Shown: piece after piece, positions 57,868-64,000 of the stretch | Position numbering within the stretch: the stretch's first letter is position 1 | Layout: every line of letters starts with the position of its first letter | NCBI RefSeq assembly: GCF_028471905.1 | Contig: NZ_CP116902.1 | Coordinates: forward strand, 1,214,501-1,278,500 | Source: Aneurinibacillus uraniidurans | Lineage (GTDB): Bacteria > Bacillota > Bacilli > Aneurinibacillales > Aneurinibacillaceae | Direction: 5' to 3' | DNA: 64,000 nucleotides | Made by a program: the position numbers and the translations under genes | The notes under the pieces: generated by a model | Seen by the model: the letters and a program-made list of their open reading frames with translations, nothing else | The model's database searches: none | Told to the model about the DNA's origin: nothing

Positions 57868-58704
57868 GTGAATTTCACGAAGATGAATGGACTGGGCAAT
57901 GACTTTATCGTCGTTGCCCATTTTGAAACGTTACCGCTTGAGGCGGCTGAGATGGCGAAGCGCATGTGCGATCGCCATTTTGGCGTTGGAGCGGATGGAT
58001 TGGTTTTTATTCTGCCGTCTGAGCAGGCAGACGTACGGATGCGTATTATGAATGCCGATGGTTCGGAAGCCGAGCAGTGCGGTAATGCGGTGCGTTGTGT
58101 CGCAAAATATGCGTTCGATAACGGTCTTGTGTCTGGTACAGAGTTGACAGTAGAGACAGGTGCTGGCCTGCAGCGCGTCTGGATTGAAGCCAAAGAAGGA
58201 CGAGCACGCCGTGTGAAAGTAGATATGGGAGCACCGATTCTTAACGGGCAGATCATTCCGCTCGCGGTGGATGGGGAGCCGGTTGTTGAGCATCCTATTC
58301 AGGCGAATGGACGCGATTTCCGCTTTACAGGTGTATCGATGGGAAATCCGCATGCGGTCATTTTTGTCGATGATGCCGCTGCCTTTGAGGTAGACGTATG
58401 GGGACCACCGCTTGAAGTGCATGAGATGTTTCCGAACAAAGCCAACATTGAATTCGCTTCGGTCGTTTCACCAGAAGAGATGACAATGCGGGTGTGGGAA
58501 CGCGGCTGCGGTCAGACGTATGCATGCGGCACAGGAGCATGTGCAACTGTGGTAGCTGGTGCATTAACGGGTCGAACCAGCCGTGCAGCACTTGTGCATC
58601 TGAAGGGTGGCGACTTGCACATTGAATGGAGCGAAGTGGACGGACATGTTTATATGACAGGTCCTGCAGAAGAAGTATTTACGGGACATTGGAGCGTTCG
58701 ATAA
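57868..58704 (+). CDS. dapF: Diaminopimelate epimerase
   Basis: A 278-residue two-domain racemase. The catalytic pair is C71 in EQCGNAVRC and C220 in YACGTGAC. It turns LL-DAP into meso-DAP for lysine and for MurE, whose DAP motif is seen at 12.6 kb. The start is a GTG at 57868 behind AAGGGTGAG, two bases past the ATPase stop, so the two are coupled. In B. subtilis dapF is at another locus, so its place between yloB and yloC is a local rearrangement. Confidence 0.95.
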   Translation: MNFTKMNGLGNDFIVVAHFETLPLEAAEMAKRMCDRHFGVGADGLVFILPSEQADVRMRIMNADGSEAEQCGNAVRCVAKYAFDNGLVSGTELTVETGAGLQRVWIEAKEGRARRVKVDMGAPILNGQIIPLAVDGEPVVEHPIQANGRDFRFTGVSMGNPHAVIFVDDAAAFEVDVWGPPLEVHEMFPNKANIEFASVVSPEEMTMRVWERGCGQTYACGTGACATVVAGALTGRTSRAALVHLKGGDLHIEWSEVDGHVYMTGPAEEVFTGHWSVR

Positions 58705-58738
58705 ATTCCGGTTCCCATAGATGGCTGGAGGGAAACGT

Positions 58739-59617
58739 ATGGTATACAGCATGACCGGATATGGGCGGGGCGAAGCCCGCACACAGGCAAGTAGTGTTAC
58801 TGTGGAAATGCGCTCGGTAAATCATCGTTTTAGTGAAGTGGCGATTCGCATGCCGCGTGAGATTGCAGCTCTTGAAGACGCCGTTCGTCGTGCGGTGCTT
58901 ACTCGGATTAAGCGTGGGCGAATCGATGTATTCATTACGCTGGTAGCGGATGAAACATCGTCTTCCCTGCAGATTAATTGGGAGCTTGCCCGTCAGTATA
59001 AGGAAGCGGCCGAGCAGATGGCAGAGCGTCTTGGTGTAGCGGGTGAGTTGACAACGAAAGATATGTTACTTCTCCCGGATGTCGTCCATGTTGGAGAAGA
59101 TCGGCCAGATGCGGAGGCGTATCGGGAGACGGTGCTTGCTGCGGTGCAAGAGGCAGTGGATGCACTTGTAGATATGCGTGGGCGTGAGGGAGCTGCACTG
59201 CGTGAAGATGTACTGGCACGTATTGCGGCTATGGAGAGCATAGCAACGGAGCTAGCCGCATTTGCTCCGGCTGTGGCAGGGGCATACCGGGAGCGGATTT
59301 TTGCCCGGATCGAAGAATACATACAAGGGCGGGTCGAGATTGACGAGAGCCGCCTGCTTCACGAAGTAGCGCTGTTTGCCGAACGGGCTGATATTACCGA
59401 AGAGCTTACCCGGCTCACTAGCCATTTTACACAGTTCCGCTCGATTGTAGATGAAACGGATGCGATTGGACGTAAGCTGGATTTCCTTGTGCAGGAATGC
59501 CATCGGGAAATTAATACAATGGGTGCAAAGGCGAATCATCTCGAAATCAGCCAAAAAGTGGTGATTTTGAAAGCTGAGCTAGAAAAAGTGAAAGAACAGG
59601 TGCAAAATATAGAGTAA
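58739..59617 (+). CDS. yloC: YicC family endoribonuclease YloC
   Basis: A 292-residue protein with the N-terminal MTGYGRGE signature and VEMRSVNHRFSEVAIRMPREI, and a C-terminal DUF1732 domain ending HREINTMGAKANHLEISQKVVILKAELEKVKEQVQNIE, of which the first part is diagnostic. YicC proteins are metal-dependent RNases that affect small RNAs in E. coli. The ATG at 58739 has GGAGGG; the ATG at 58721 is in frame but lies ahead of that site. remA, gmk and rpoZ follow as in B. subtilis. Confidence 0.93.
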   Translation: MVYSMTGYGRGEARTQASSVTVEMRSVNHRFSEVAIRMPREIAALEDAVRRAVLTRIKRGRIDVFITLVADETSSSLQINWELARQYKEAAEQMAERLGVAGELTTKDMLLLPDVVHVGEDRPDAEAYRETVLAAVQEAVDALVDMRGREGAALREDVLARIAAMESIATELAAFAPAVAGAYRERIFARIEEYIQGRVEIDESRLLHEVALFAERADITEELTRLTSHFTQFRSIVDETDAIGRKLDFLVQECHREINTMGAKANHLEISQKVVILKAELEKVKEQVQNIE

Positions 59618-59670
59618 AGCAGTAAAATAGAAGATAACTCTATATCCCGCTAGAATAGGGAGGCATATGC

Positions 59671-59931
59671 ATGGCTATTAAGCTGATTAATATCGGATTC
59701 GGCAATATTGTATCCGCTAATCGCATCATTTCTATTGTGAGTCCCGAATCTGCTCCCATTAAGCGGATCATTCAGGAAGCGCGGGATCGCAGCATGCTCA
59801 TTGATGCGACATACGGCCGCCGTACGCGTGCGGTTATTGTTACGGATAGTGATCATGTTATTTTATCGGCGGTACAGCCTGAAACAGTGGCGCATCGCTT
59901 GACAAGTAAGGATGACGATTCAGACGAATAA
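59671..59931 (+). CDS. remA: Extracellular matrix regulator RemA
   Basis: An 86-residue DUF370 protein with [27 protein letters not shown] at the N-terminus and [25 protein letters not shown], ends of which match RemA closely. RemA is a DNA-binding ring protein that activates matrix and osmoprotection operons in B. subtilis. ATG at 59671 follows ATAGGGAGG. It is immediately followed by gmk. Confidence 0.95.
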   Translation: MAIKLINIGFGNIVSANRIISIVSPESAPIKRIIQEARDRSMLIDATYGRRTRAVIVTDSDHVILSAVQPETVAHRLTSKDDDSDE

Positions 59932-59948
59932 GCTAAACGGGGGATTGT

Positions 59949-60566
59949 ATGAAGCACGACAGAGGGTTATTGATTGTGTTGTCAGGGCCGTCCGGCGTAG
60001 GAAAAGGCACGGTATGTGCTGCTCTGCGTCCGCGTATGAAGGACCTGGTTTATTCGGTGTCTGCGACAACGCGTACACCGCGTGCAGGTGAAGTAGACGG
60101 TGTGAATTATTTCTTCAAAACGAAGGAACAATTCAAGCACATGATCGAGAATGACCAGCTGCTTGAATGGGCAGAATATGTTGGTAATTTCTATGGTACA
60201 CCGCGCGGATTTGTAGAAGATACACTCGCAAGTGGACGCGATGTAATTCTAGAGATTGAGGTGCAGGGAGCGCTTCAGGTGAAAGAGAAGTTCCCAGAAG
60301 GAATTTTTGTATTTCTCGCGCCGCCGGATCTGAAAGAACTCCGCTCACGAATCACAGGTCGCGGAACGGAGACAGAAGAAAGCATTCATAATCGCATGAT
60401 GATGGCTAAAGCTGAAATTGAGCTGATGGACCATTACAATTACGTTGTTGTCAACGATGAAGTGGACAAGGCATGCGAACGTATTCAGGCCATTGTGGTG
60501 GCAGAACATTGTAAGAAGGAACGTCAGATTGCGAAATATCGCAACTGTATCGAGGAGGTTTTTTAA
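59949..60566 (+). CDS. gmk: Guanylate kinase
   Basis: A 205-residue P-loop kinase. [13 protein letters not shown] is the Walker A loop near residue 12, [19 protein letters not shown] the GMP-binding block, and [16 protein letters not shown] follows. It phosphorylates GMP to GDP and is a target of (p)ppGpp in Firmicutes. Start ATG at 59949 has ACGGGGG. rpoZ begins one base after its stop codon. Confidence 0.96.
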   Translation: MKHDRGLLIVLSGPSGVGKGTVCAALRPRMKDLVYSVSATTRTPRAGEVDGVNYFFKTKEQFKHMIENDQLLEWAEYVGNFYGTPRGFVEDTLASGRDVILEIEVQGALQVKEKFPEGIFVFLAPPDLKELRSRITGRGTETEESIHNRMMMAKAEIELMDHYNYVVVNDEVDKACERIQAIVVAEHCKKERQIAKYRNCIEEVF

Positions 60567-60567
60567 G

Positions 60568-60765
60568 ATGATTTATCCATCAATTGATAAGCTGCTTGAG
60601 AATGTGGACAGCAAATATACACTTGTTACAATCGCGTCAAAGCGTGCTCGCCAGATGCGGGAATCAAACGAATTTTTGATTGAGAAGCCGGTTTCCTACA
60701 AACATGTAGGTACAGCGCTTGAAGAACTGTATGCGGGTAAGATTGAGTTTGAACGATTGAAATAA
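60568..60765 (+). CDS. rpoZ: RNA polymerase omega subunit
   Basis: A 65-residue protein with the omega signature [27 protein letters not shown], whose start and end are typical, and a short C-terminal helix. It helps assemble the beta' subunit. The ATG at 60568 has CGAGGAGG; the longer frame back to 60445 overlaps gmk. A terminator follows within 15 bases. Confidence 0.95.
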   Translation: MIYPSIDKLLENVDSKYTLVTIASKRARQMRESNEFLIEKPVSYKHVGTALEELYAGKIEFERLK

Positions 60766-60777
60766 TTACGCAAGGAG

Positions 60778-60816
60778 GCGCATATCCGAACCGGAAGGGG
60801 ACGATGGCGCTTTTTT
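60778..60816 (+). terminator. Terminator after rpoZ
   Basis: GCGC-AT-TCC pairs with GGA-AT-GCGC with small bulges, followed by TTTTTT. It precedes repeat copy 2. Confidence 0.6.
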
Positions 60817-60830
60817 CATGACTTGTGCGA

Positions 60831-61117
60831 GAAAGCTTACTTGAGAAGTGGGAGCACGAACTGGCCAGTGGGGGAGATGGGAAGAGAAAAAACACGTCAC
60901 TTTGTTGCGCACGGCATGGAAGTGCAGGCTGGCCGCTCCAGAAGTCTGGCGGACTGGCCCGCAAAGCGCTTTCGTAGCATAACCTGAAGGAGTAGGTTGC
61001 GGGCAAAGGCACGTCCGCCTGACGTCTTCCGCTGGGTAGGTGCGCAAAGGCGTTCCGGTGTTTTCTCTCTTCCCATCTCCCACGGCAGTTTGGTGGTCCA
61101 CGTTCAATTATGCTTTT
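60831..61117 (+). repeat. Palindromic dispersed repeat, copy 2 (about 287 bp)
   Basis: Same orientation and architecture as copy 1. The arms GAGATGGGAAGAGA and TCTCTTCCCATCTC match over 14 bases within a longer imperfect pairing (about 60868-60912 with 61038-61082), and outer arms AAGCTTACTTGA and TCAATTATGCTT extend it. The core (about 60927-61049) carries CCGCTCCAGAAG, CCCGCAAAGCGCTT, AACCTGAAGGAGTAGGTT at the apex, and GGCACGTCCGCCTGACGTCTTCCG. Arms differ almost completely from copy 1 yet stay self-complementary. It fills the 396-base gap between rpoZ and coaBC, apart from the terminator; long frames on the minus strand through it are by-products. Confidence 0.85.
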
Positions 61118-61162
61118 TGTTGATAAGAAAAACGTTATAAATATAAAGAAGGAGGCAAGGCA

Positions 61163-62365
61163 GTGAAGGGGAAGACGATTGTAATAGGAGTAACGGGCGG
61201 AATCGCCATTTATAAGATTGCGGATTTGTGTAGTAAGTTGACGCAGAAGGGTGCGAATGTGTGGGTGCTGATGACGGAGTCTGCGACACGATTTGTGCAG
61301 CCGATTACATTTCAGTCGCTTGTGCGTAACCCTGTTCTGACCGATACGTTTCAGGAGCCGAATCCGCAGGTGATTTCCCATATTCATGTAGCGGATATGG
61401 CCGATTTGTTCCTTGTTGCACCAGCGACTGCGAATACGATTGGCAAAATGGCGAATGGGATCGCGGATGATATTGTGACAACGGCGTATCTGGCAACGAA
61501 AGCGCCGGTGTGGATTGCTCCGGCGATGAATGTGAATATGTATAACCATCCGGCGGTCCAGCACAATCTTACGCGTCTTACAGAATACGGTCATCGTTTG
61601 GTAGAGCCAGCGGAAGGCTATCTCGCCTGTGGCTGGATCGGTAAAGGACGTCTGGCAGAACCCATTGATATTCTCAGTGAAATCGAAGCGTACTTCGCGG
61701 GTGAGACACGTCGCGATCTCGTGGGCCAAAAACTGCTCGTAACCGCAGGGGCGACACGAGAATCGGTTGATCCGGTCCGCTTTTTCACGAATCATTCATC
61801 CGGCAAGATGGGCTACGCGATTGCGGAAGCGGCGGTGAAACGTGGAGCGGAGGTTGTACTCGTGAGTGGCCGAACGAACCTTACGCCGCCAGCGGGTGTG
61901 GAATTCGTACAAATTGATTCGGCAGAAGAGATGTATCAAGCGGTAATGGCCCGCTATGATGAGATGGACATCGTAGTGAAATCAGCAGCCGTAGCCGATT
62001 ATCGCCCAAAAGTCGTACATACAAATAAAATGAAAAAGAAGTCCGGTGATCTGGTTATCGAGCTGGAGCGGACACGTGATATTTTAGCTGAACTTGGTGC
62101 GCGTAAGACGCATCAATTCCTCGTTGGATTTGCTGCCGAAACGGAAAATGTTGAAGAAAATGCGCGCGGTAAAATGGAGCGTAAACGGGCCGATATGATT
62201 GTGGCGAATAATGTAGCCGAAGAAGGGGCTGGATTCGGTGTCGATACGAACATAGTGACGATCTACACGCGTGACGGAGAGGCACAACAGCTCCCACAGA
62301 TGAGCAAAGCTGATATTGCAGACTGTATTCTTGATGAAGTAGTAGCCCGGAAGAAGGAGGCGTAA
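61163..62365 (+). CDS. coaBC: Bifunctional phosphopantothenoylcysteine decarboxylase / synthase
   Basis: A 400-residue fusion. The N-terminal CoaC flavoprotein half (about 1-185) has GVTGGIAIYKIADL, APAMNVNMYNHPAVQ and the LACGWIGKGRLAEP lid with its Cys. The C-terminal CoaB half has LVTAGATRESVDPVRFFTNHSSGKMGYAIAEA, of which the ends are diagnostic, and later KMKKKSGDLVIEL. It makes 4'-phosphopantetheine for coenzyme A. The start is a GTG at 61163 behind AAGGAGGC. Its stop overlaps the priA ATG by one base. Confidence 0.95.
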   Translation: MKGKTIVIGVTGGIAIYKIADLCSKLTQKGANVWVLMTESATRFVQPITFQSLVRNPVLTDTFQEPNPQVISHIHVADMADLFLVAPATANTIGKMANGIADDIVTTAYLATKAPVWIAPAMNVNMYNHPAVQHNLTRLTEYGHRLVEPAEGYLACGWIGKGRLAEPIDILSEIEAYFAGETRRDLVGQKLLVTAGATRESVDPVRFFTNHSSGKMGYAIAEAAVKRGAEVVLVSGRTNLTPPAGVEFVQIDSAEEMYQAVMARYDEMDIVVKSAAVADYRPKVVHTNKMKKKSGDLVIELERTRDILAELGARKTHQFLVGFAAETENVEENARGKMERKRADMIVANNVAEEGAGFGVDTNIVTIYTRDGEAQQLPQMSKADIADCILDEVVARKKEA

Positions 62366-64000
62366 TGATGTACGCCCGCGTGATTGTCGATGTGCCGGTC
62401 GTAGATACAGACCGCCCGTTCGACTATGCCGTTCCAGCGGCTCTTCTGCCATTTGTGCAAGTAGGCAGCCGTGTTTCTGTTCCGTTCGGCCCACGCAAGC
62501 TACAAGGTTTTGTTATTGAACTTGTGGAGCAAACAGAAGTCGAGCGGGTAAAACCATTGCTTGACGTAATGGATATCGAGCCGCCATTAACAGAAGAAAT
62601 GGTCGAGCTGGCTCAGAAGATGAGTGCACGTTATATGTGTACGCAATATGCAGCGCTTCAATCGATGATTCCGGCTGCGCTCCGTTCTAGCTATGAGAAG
62701 CAAGTATCGCTTACAGTATCAGGGATGGAATTCGAGTCGGTGTTAATGGATGAGCAAGCCTTTTATCAATATATAAAAAATCGTCAGCCCATTGCGTGGG
62801 ATGTATTGAGTAAGCAGTTTCCAATGGCTGCTTCCTGGCTTACAGATGGCATAAAAGCAGGTCGCATTATGGTGGAGCAAATCGTGGGTGACCGCGTGAC
62901 GAAAAAGACGGTCACTGTAATCGAACCGGCTGTTTCAGTTGAGCAGCTTACAGCCGCTCAGGCAGAGTTGCCGAAATCGGCAGCTCGGCAAAAGGAAGTG
63001 CTGTCACATTTTATCCATCATTATGCAGCGATTGATCAACCCCAGCTGTTGGCGCTGTTGCGCGTATCGAACCAGACGGTGAAGGCGCTTGTAGACAAAG
63101 GGCTTTTGCGCCGGGAAGAAGTGGAGAACTATCGAGATCCGTTCGCTGGACGCACATTTTCTCCGGTTGAAAAACATTCGTTTACCAAACAACAGCAGAC
63201 TGTGATTGACGGAATTAGCGTAGGTATGAATCCGCCTCAATATTATCCCTGCCTGATTCACGGGGTTACGGGAAGCGGCAAGACGGAAGTGTATCTTGAA
63301 ATCATGGAGCGAACGATTGAGCAGGGGCGGGAGGCGATATTGCTTGTTCCAGAAATTTCGCTGACACCGCAGATGGTGAACCGTTTTAAAGGGCGATTCG
63401 GAGATCAGGTAGCCGTGATGCACAGCCGTCTTTCGCAGGGTGAGCGGTATGACGAATGGCGCAAAATTCGGCGTGGTCAGGTGAAAGTAGCGATTGGAGC
63501 ACGTTCCGCGATTTTTGCTCCGTTCCGCAATCTAGGATTAATCATTCTGGATGAAGAGCATGAAGGGTCGTATAAACAGGAAGAAACGCCGCGTTATCAT
63601 GCGCGGACGATCGCGCAGTATCGTGGGTTGTATCATCAGGCGGTCGTATTATTCGGCAGTGCAACTCCGTCGATGGAGTCATATCATGAAGCACAGCGGG
63701 GGCGAATTCATCTGTTTACGATGGACGAGCGAGTGAATAACCGACCGATGCCTGTAGTTAATATTGTCGATATGCGGGATGAGCTGCGGGAAGGCAATCG
63801 AACGATGTTTAGCAAGGTGCTTATGGAGGCGATTGAGGACAGACTGGCAAAACAGGAGCAGATGGTAATGTTCCTGAATCGGCGCGGTTTTTCCACGTTC
63901 GTGATGTGCCGTTCGTGCGGGTATGTGGCGGGCTGTCCGCATTGTGATATCTCGCTTACGTATCATCGGAGTAATCGGACGCTGCGCTGCCATTACTGCG
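62365..64000 (+). CDS. priA: Primosomal protein N' (replication restart helicase PriA), 5' part
   Basis: The first 545 residues; the gene continues past the window. The N-terminal 3'-DNA-binding domain (about 1-105) reads ARVIVDVPVVDTDRPFDYAVP. The helicase core has a Walker A with Lys306 in GVTGSGKTEVYLE and DEEH at 396-399. The last part begins the zinc-binding cluster CRSCGYVAGCPHC...CHYC. PriA reloads the replisome at stalled forks. Either ATG at 62365 or 62368 can start it; GAAGGAGG lies upstream. The frame is open to the edge, with no interruption. Confidence 0.95.
   Translation, partial: MMYARVIVDVPVVDTDRPFDYAVPAALLPFVQVGSRVSVPFGPRKLQGFVIELVEQTEVERVKPLLDVMDIEPPLTEEMVELAQKMSARYMCTQYAALQSMIPAALRSSYEKQVSLTVSGMEFESVLMDEQAFYQYIKNRQPIAWDVLSKQFPMAASWLTDGIKAGRIMVEQIVGDRVTKKTVTVIEPAVSVEQLTAAQAELPKSAARQKEVLSHFIHHYAAIDQPQLLALLRVSNQTVKALVDKGLLRREEVENYRDPFAGRTFSPVEKHSFTKQQQTVIDGISVGMNPPQYYPCLIHGVTGSGKTEVYLEIMERTIEQGREAILLVPEISLTPQMVNRFKGRFGDQVAVMHSRLSQGERYDEWRKIRRGQVKVAIGARSAIFAPFRNLGLIILDEEHEGSYKQEETPRYHARTIAQYRGLYHQAVVLFGSATPSMESYHEAQRGRIHLFTMDERVNNRPMPVVNIVDMRDELREGNRTMFSKVLMEAIEDRLAKQEQMVMFLNRRGFSTFVMCRSCGYVAGCPHCDISLTYHRSNRTLRCHYC

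Noticed and set aside
61117-61150. A sigma-A promoter just before coaBC (TTGATA-16-TATAAA)
   Set aside because: Transcription would begin at or beyond the ribosome binding site, leaving no usable leader.
60626-61795. A 389-residue minus-strand open frame through repeat copy 2 and coaBC, and shorter ones through repeat copy 1 that share peptide similarity
   Set aside because: The similarity follows from the repeated DNA. The frame overlaps coaBC on the opposite strand, has no ribosome site and encodes no recognisable domain.

Overview
The window comes from the chromosome of a spore-forming, bacillithiol-making member of the Bacillales, most likely a Paenibacillaceae-type organism close to Aneurinibacillus or Brevibacillus (genus is inference). 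The support is the gene set: spoVD, spoVE, spoIIGA, sigE, sigG, bshC, remA, sepF, divIVA and a MurE with the meso-diaminopimelate motif DNPR. The gene order follows the B. subtilis spine bshC-rsmH-...-ftsZ-spoIIGA-sigE-sigG-ylmCDE-sepF-ylmGH-divIVA-ileS-lspA-pyr, then yloA-yloB-yloC-remA-gmk-rpoZ-coaBC-priA. No rRNA, tRNA, CRISPR array or intact transposable element was seen.

Layout. 1-2.4 kb: the end of a leucine-degradation type operon (HMG-CoA lyase, carboxyltransferase) and a TetR regulator. 2.5-5.5 kb: bshC followed closely by an S-adenosylhomocysteine hydrolase gene, which occupies the slot where mraZ normally lies; mraZ is absent. 5.7-25.2 kb: the division and cell wall (dcw) cluster from rsmH to ftsZ, supplying lipid II synthesis, its division and sporulation synthases, and the divisome. 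25.2-28.7 kb: a six-helix membrane protein gene on the minus strand, then the spoIIGA-sigE-sigG sporulation sigma block. 28.7-29.5 kb: an orphan amino-acid binding lipoprotein on the minus strand. 29.6-38 kb: ylmC to divIVA, ileS, lspA and an rluD-like gene. 38-49.2 kb: the PyrR-regulated pyrimidine operon with three PyrR binding loops but no pyrB. 49.2-50.8 kb: an accessory patch holding a large palindromic repeat, a Uma2-family remnant and an AT-rich Cys-cluster/pentapeptide protein gene. 50.8-54.6 kb, minus strand: rqcH and a MurJ-type flippase. 54.7-64 kb: a small winged-helix-like protein, Ca2+ ATPase, dapF, yloC, remA, gmk, rpoZ, a second copy of the palindromic repeat, coaBC and the start of priA.

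Most notable points. (1) Two copies of an undescribed-looking element of about 285 bp that folds back on itself over its whole length, with a conserved core of about 120 bp and diverged arms that remain self-complementary. (2) A MurJ-type flippase carrying an inserted extracytoplasmic domain that resembles the copper amine oxidase N-terminal/stalk fold. (3) ahcY replacing mraZ next to bshC. (4) A PyrR loop with no terminator that abuts the pyrP ribosome binding site. (5) A Glu in place of the Asp of the RqcH Asp-Arg motif. (6) An ileS leader with a promoter and terminator but no T-box. All family assignments come from reading motifs, not from database searches.
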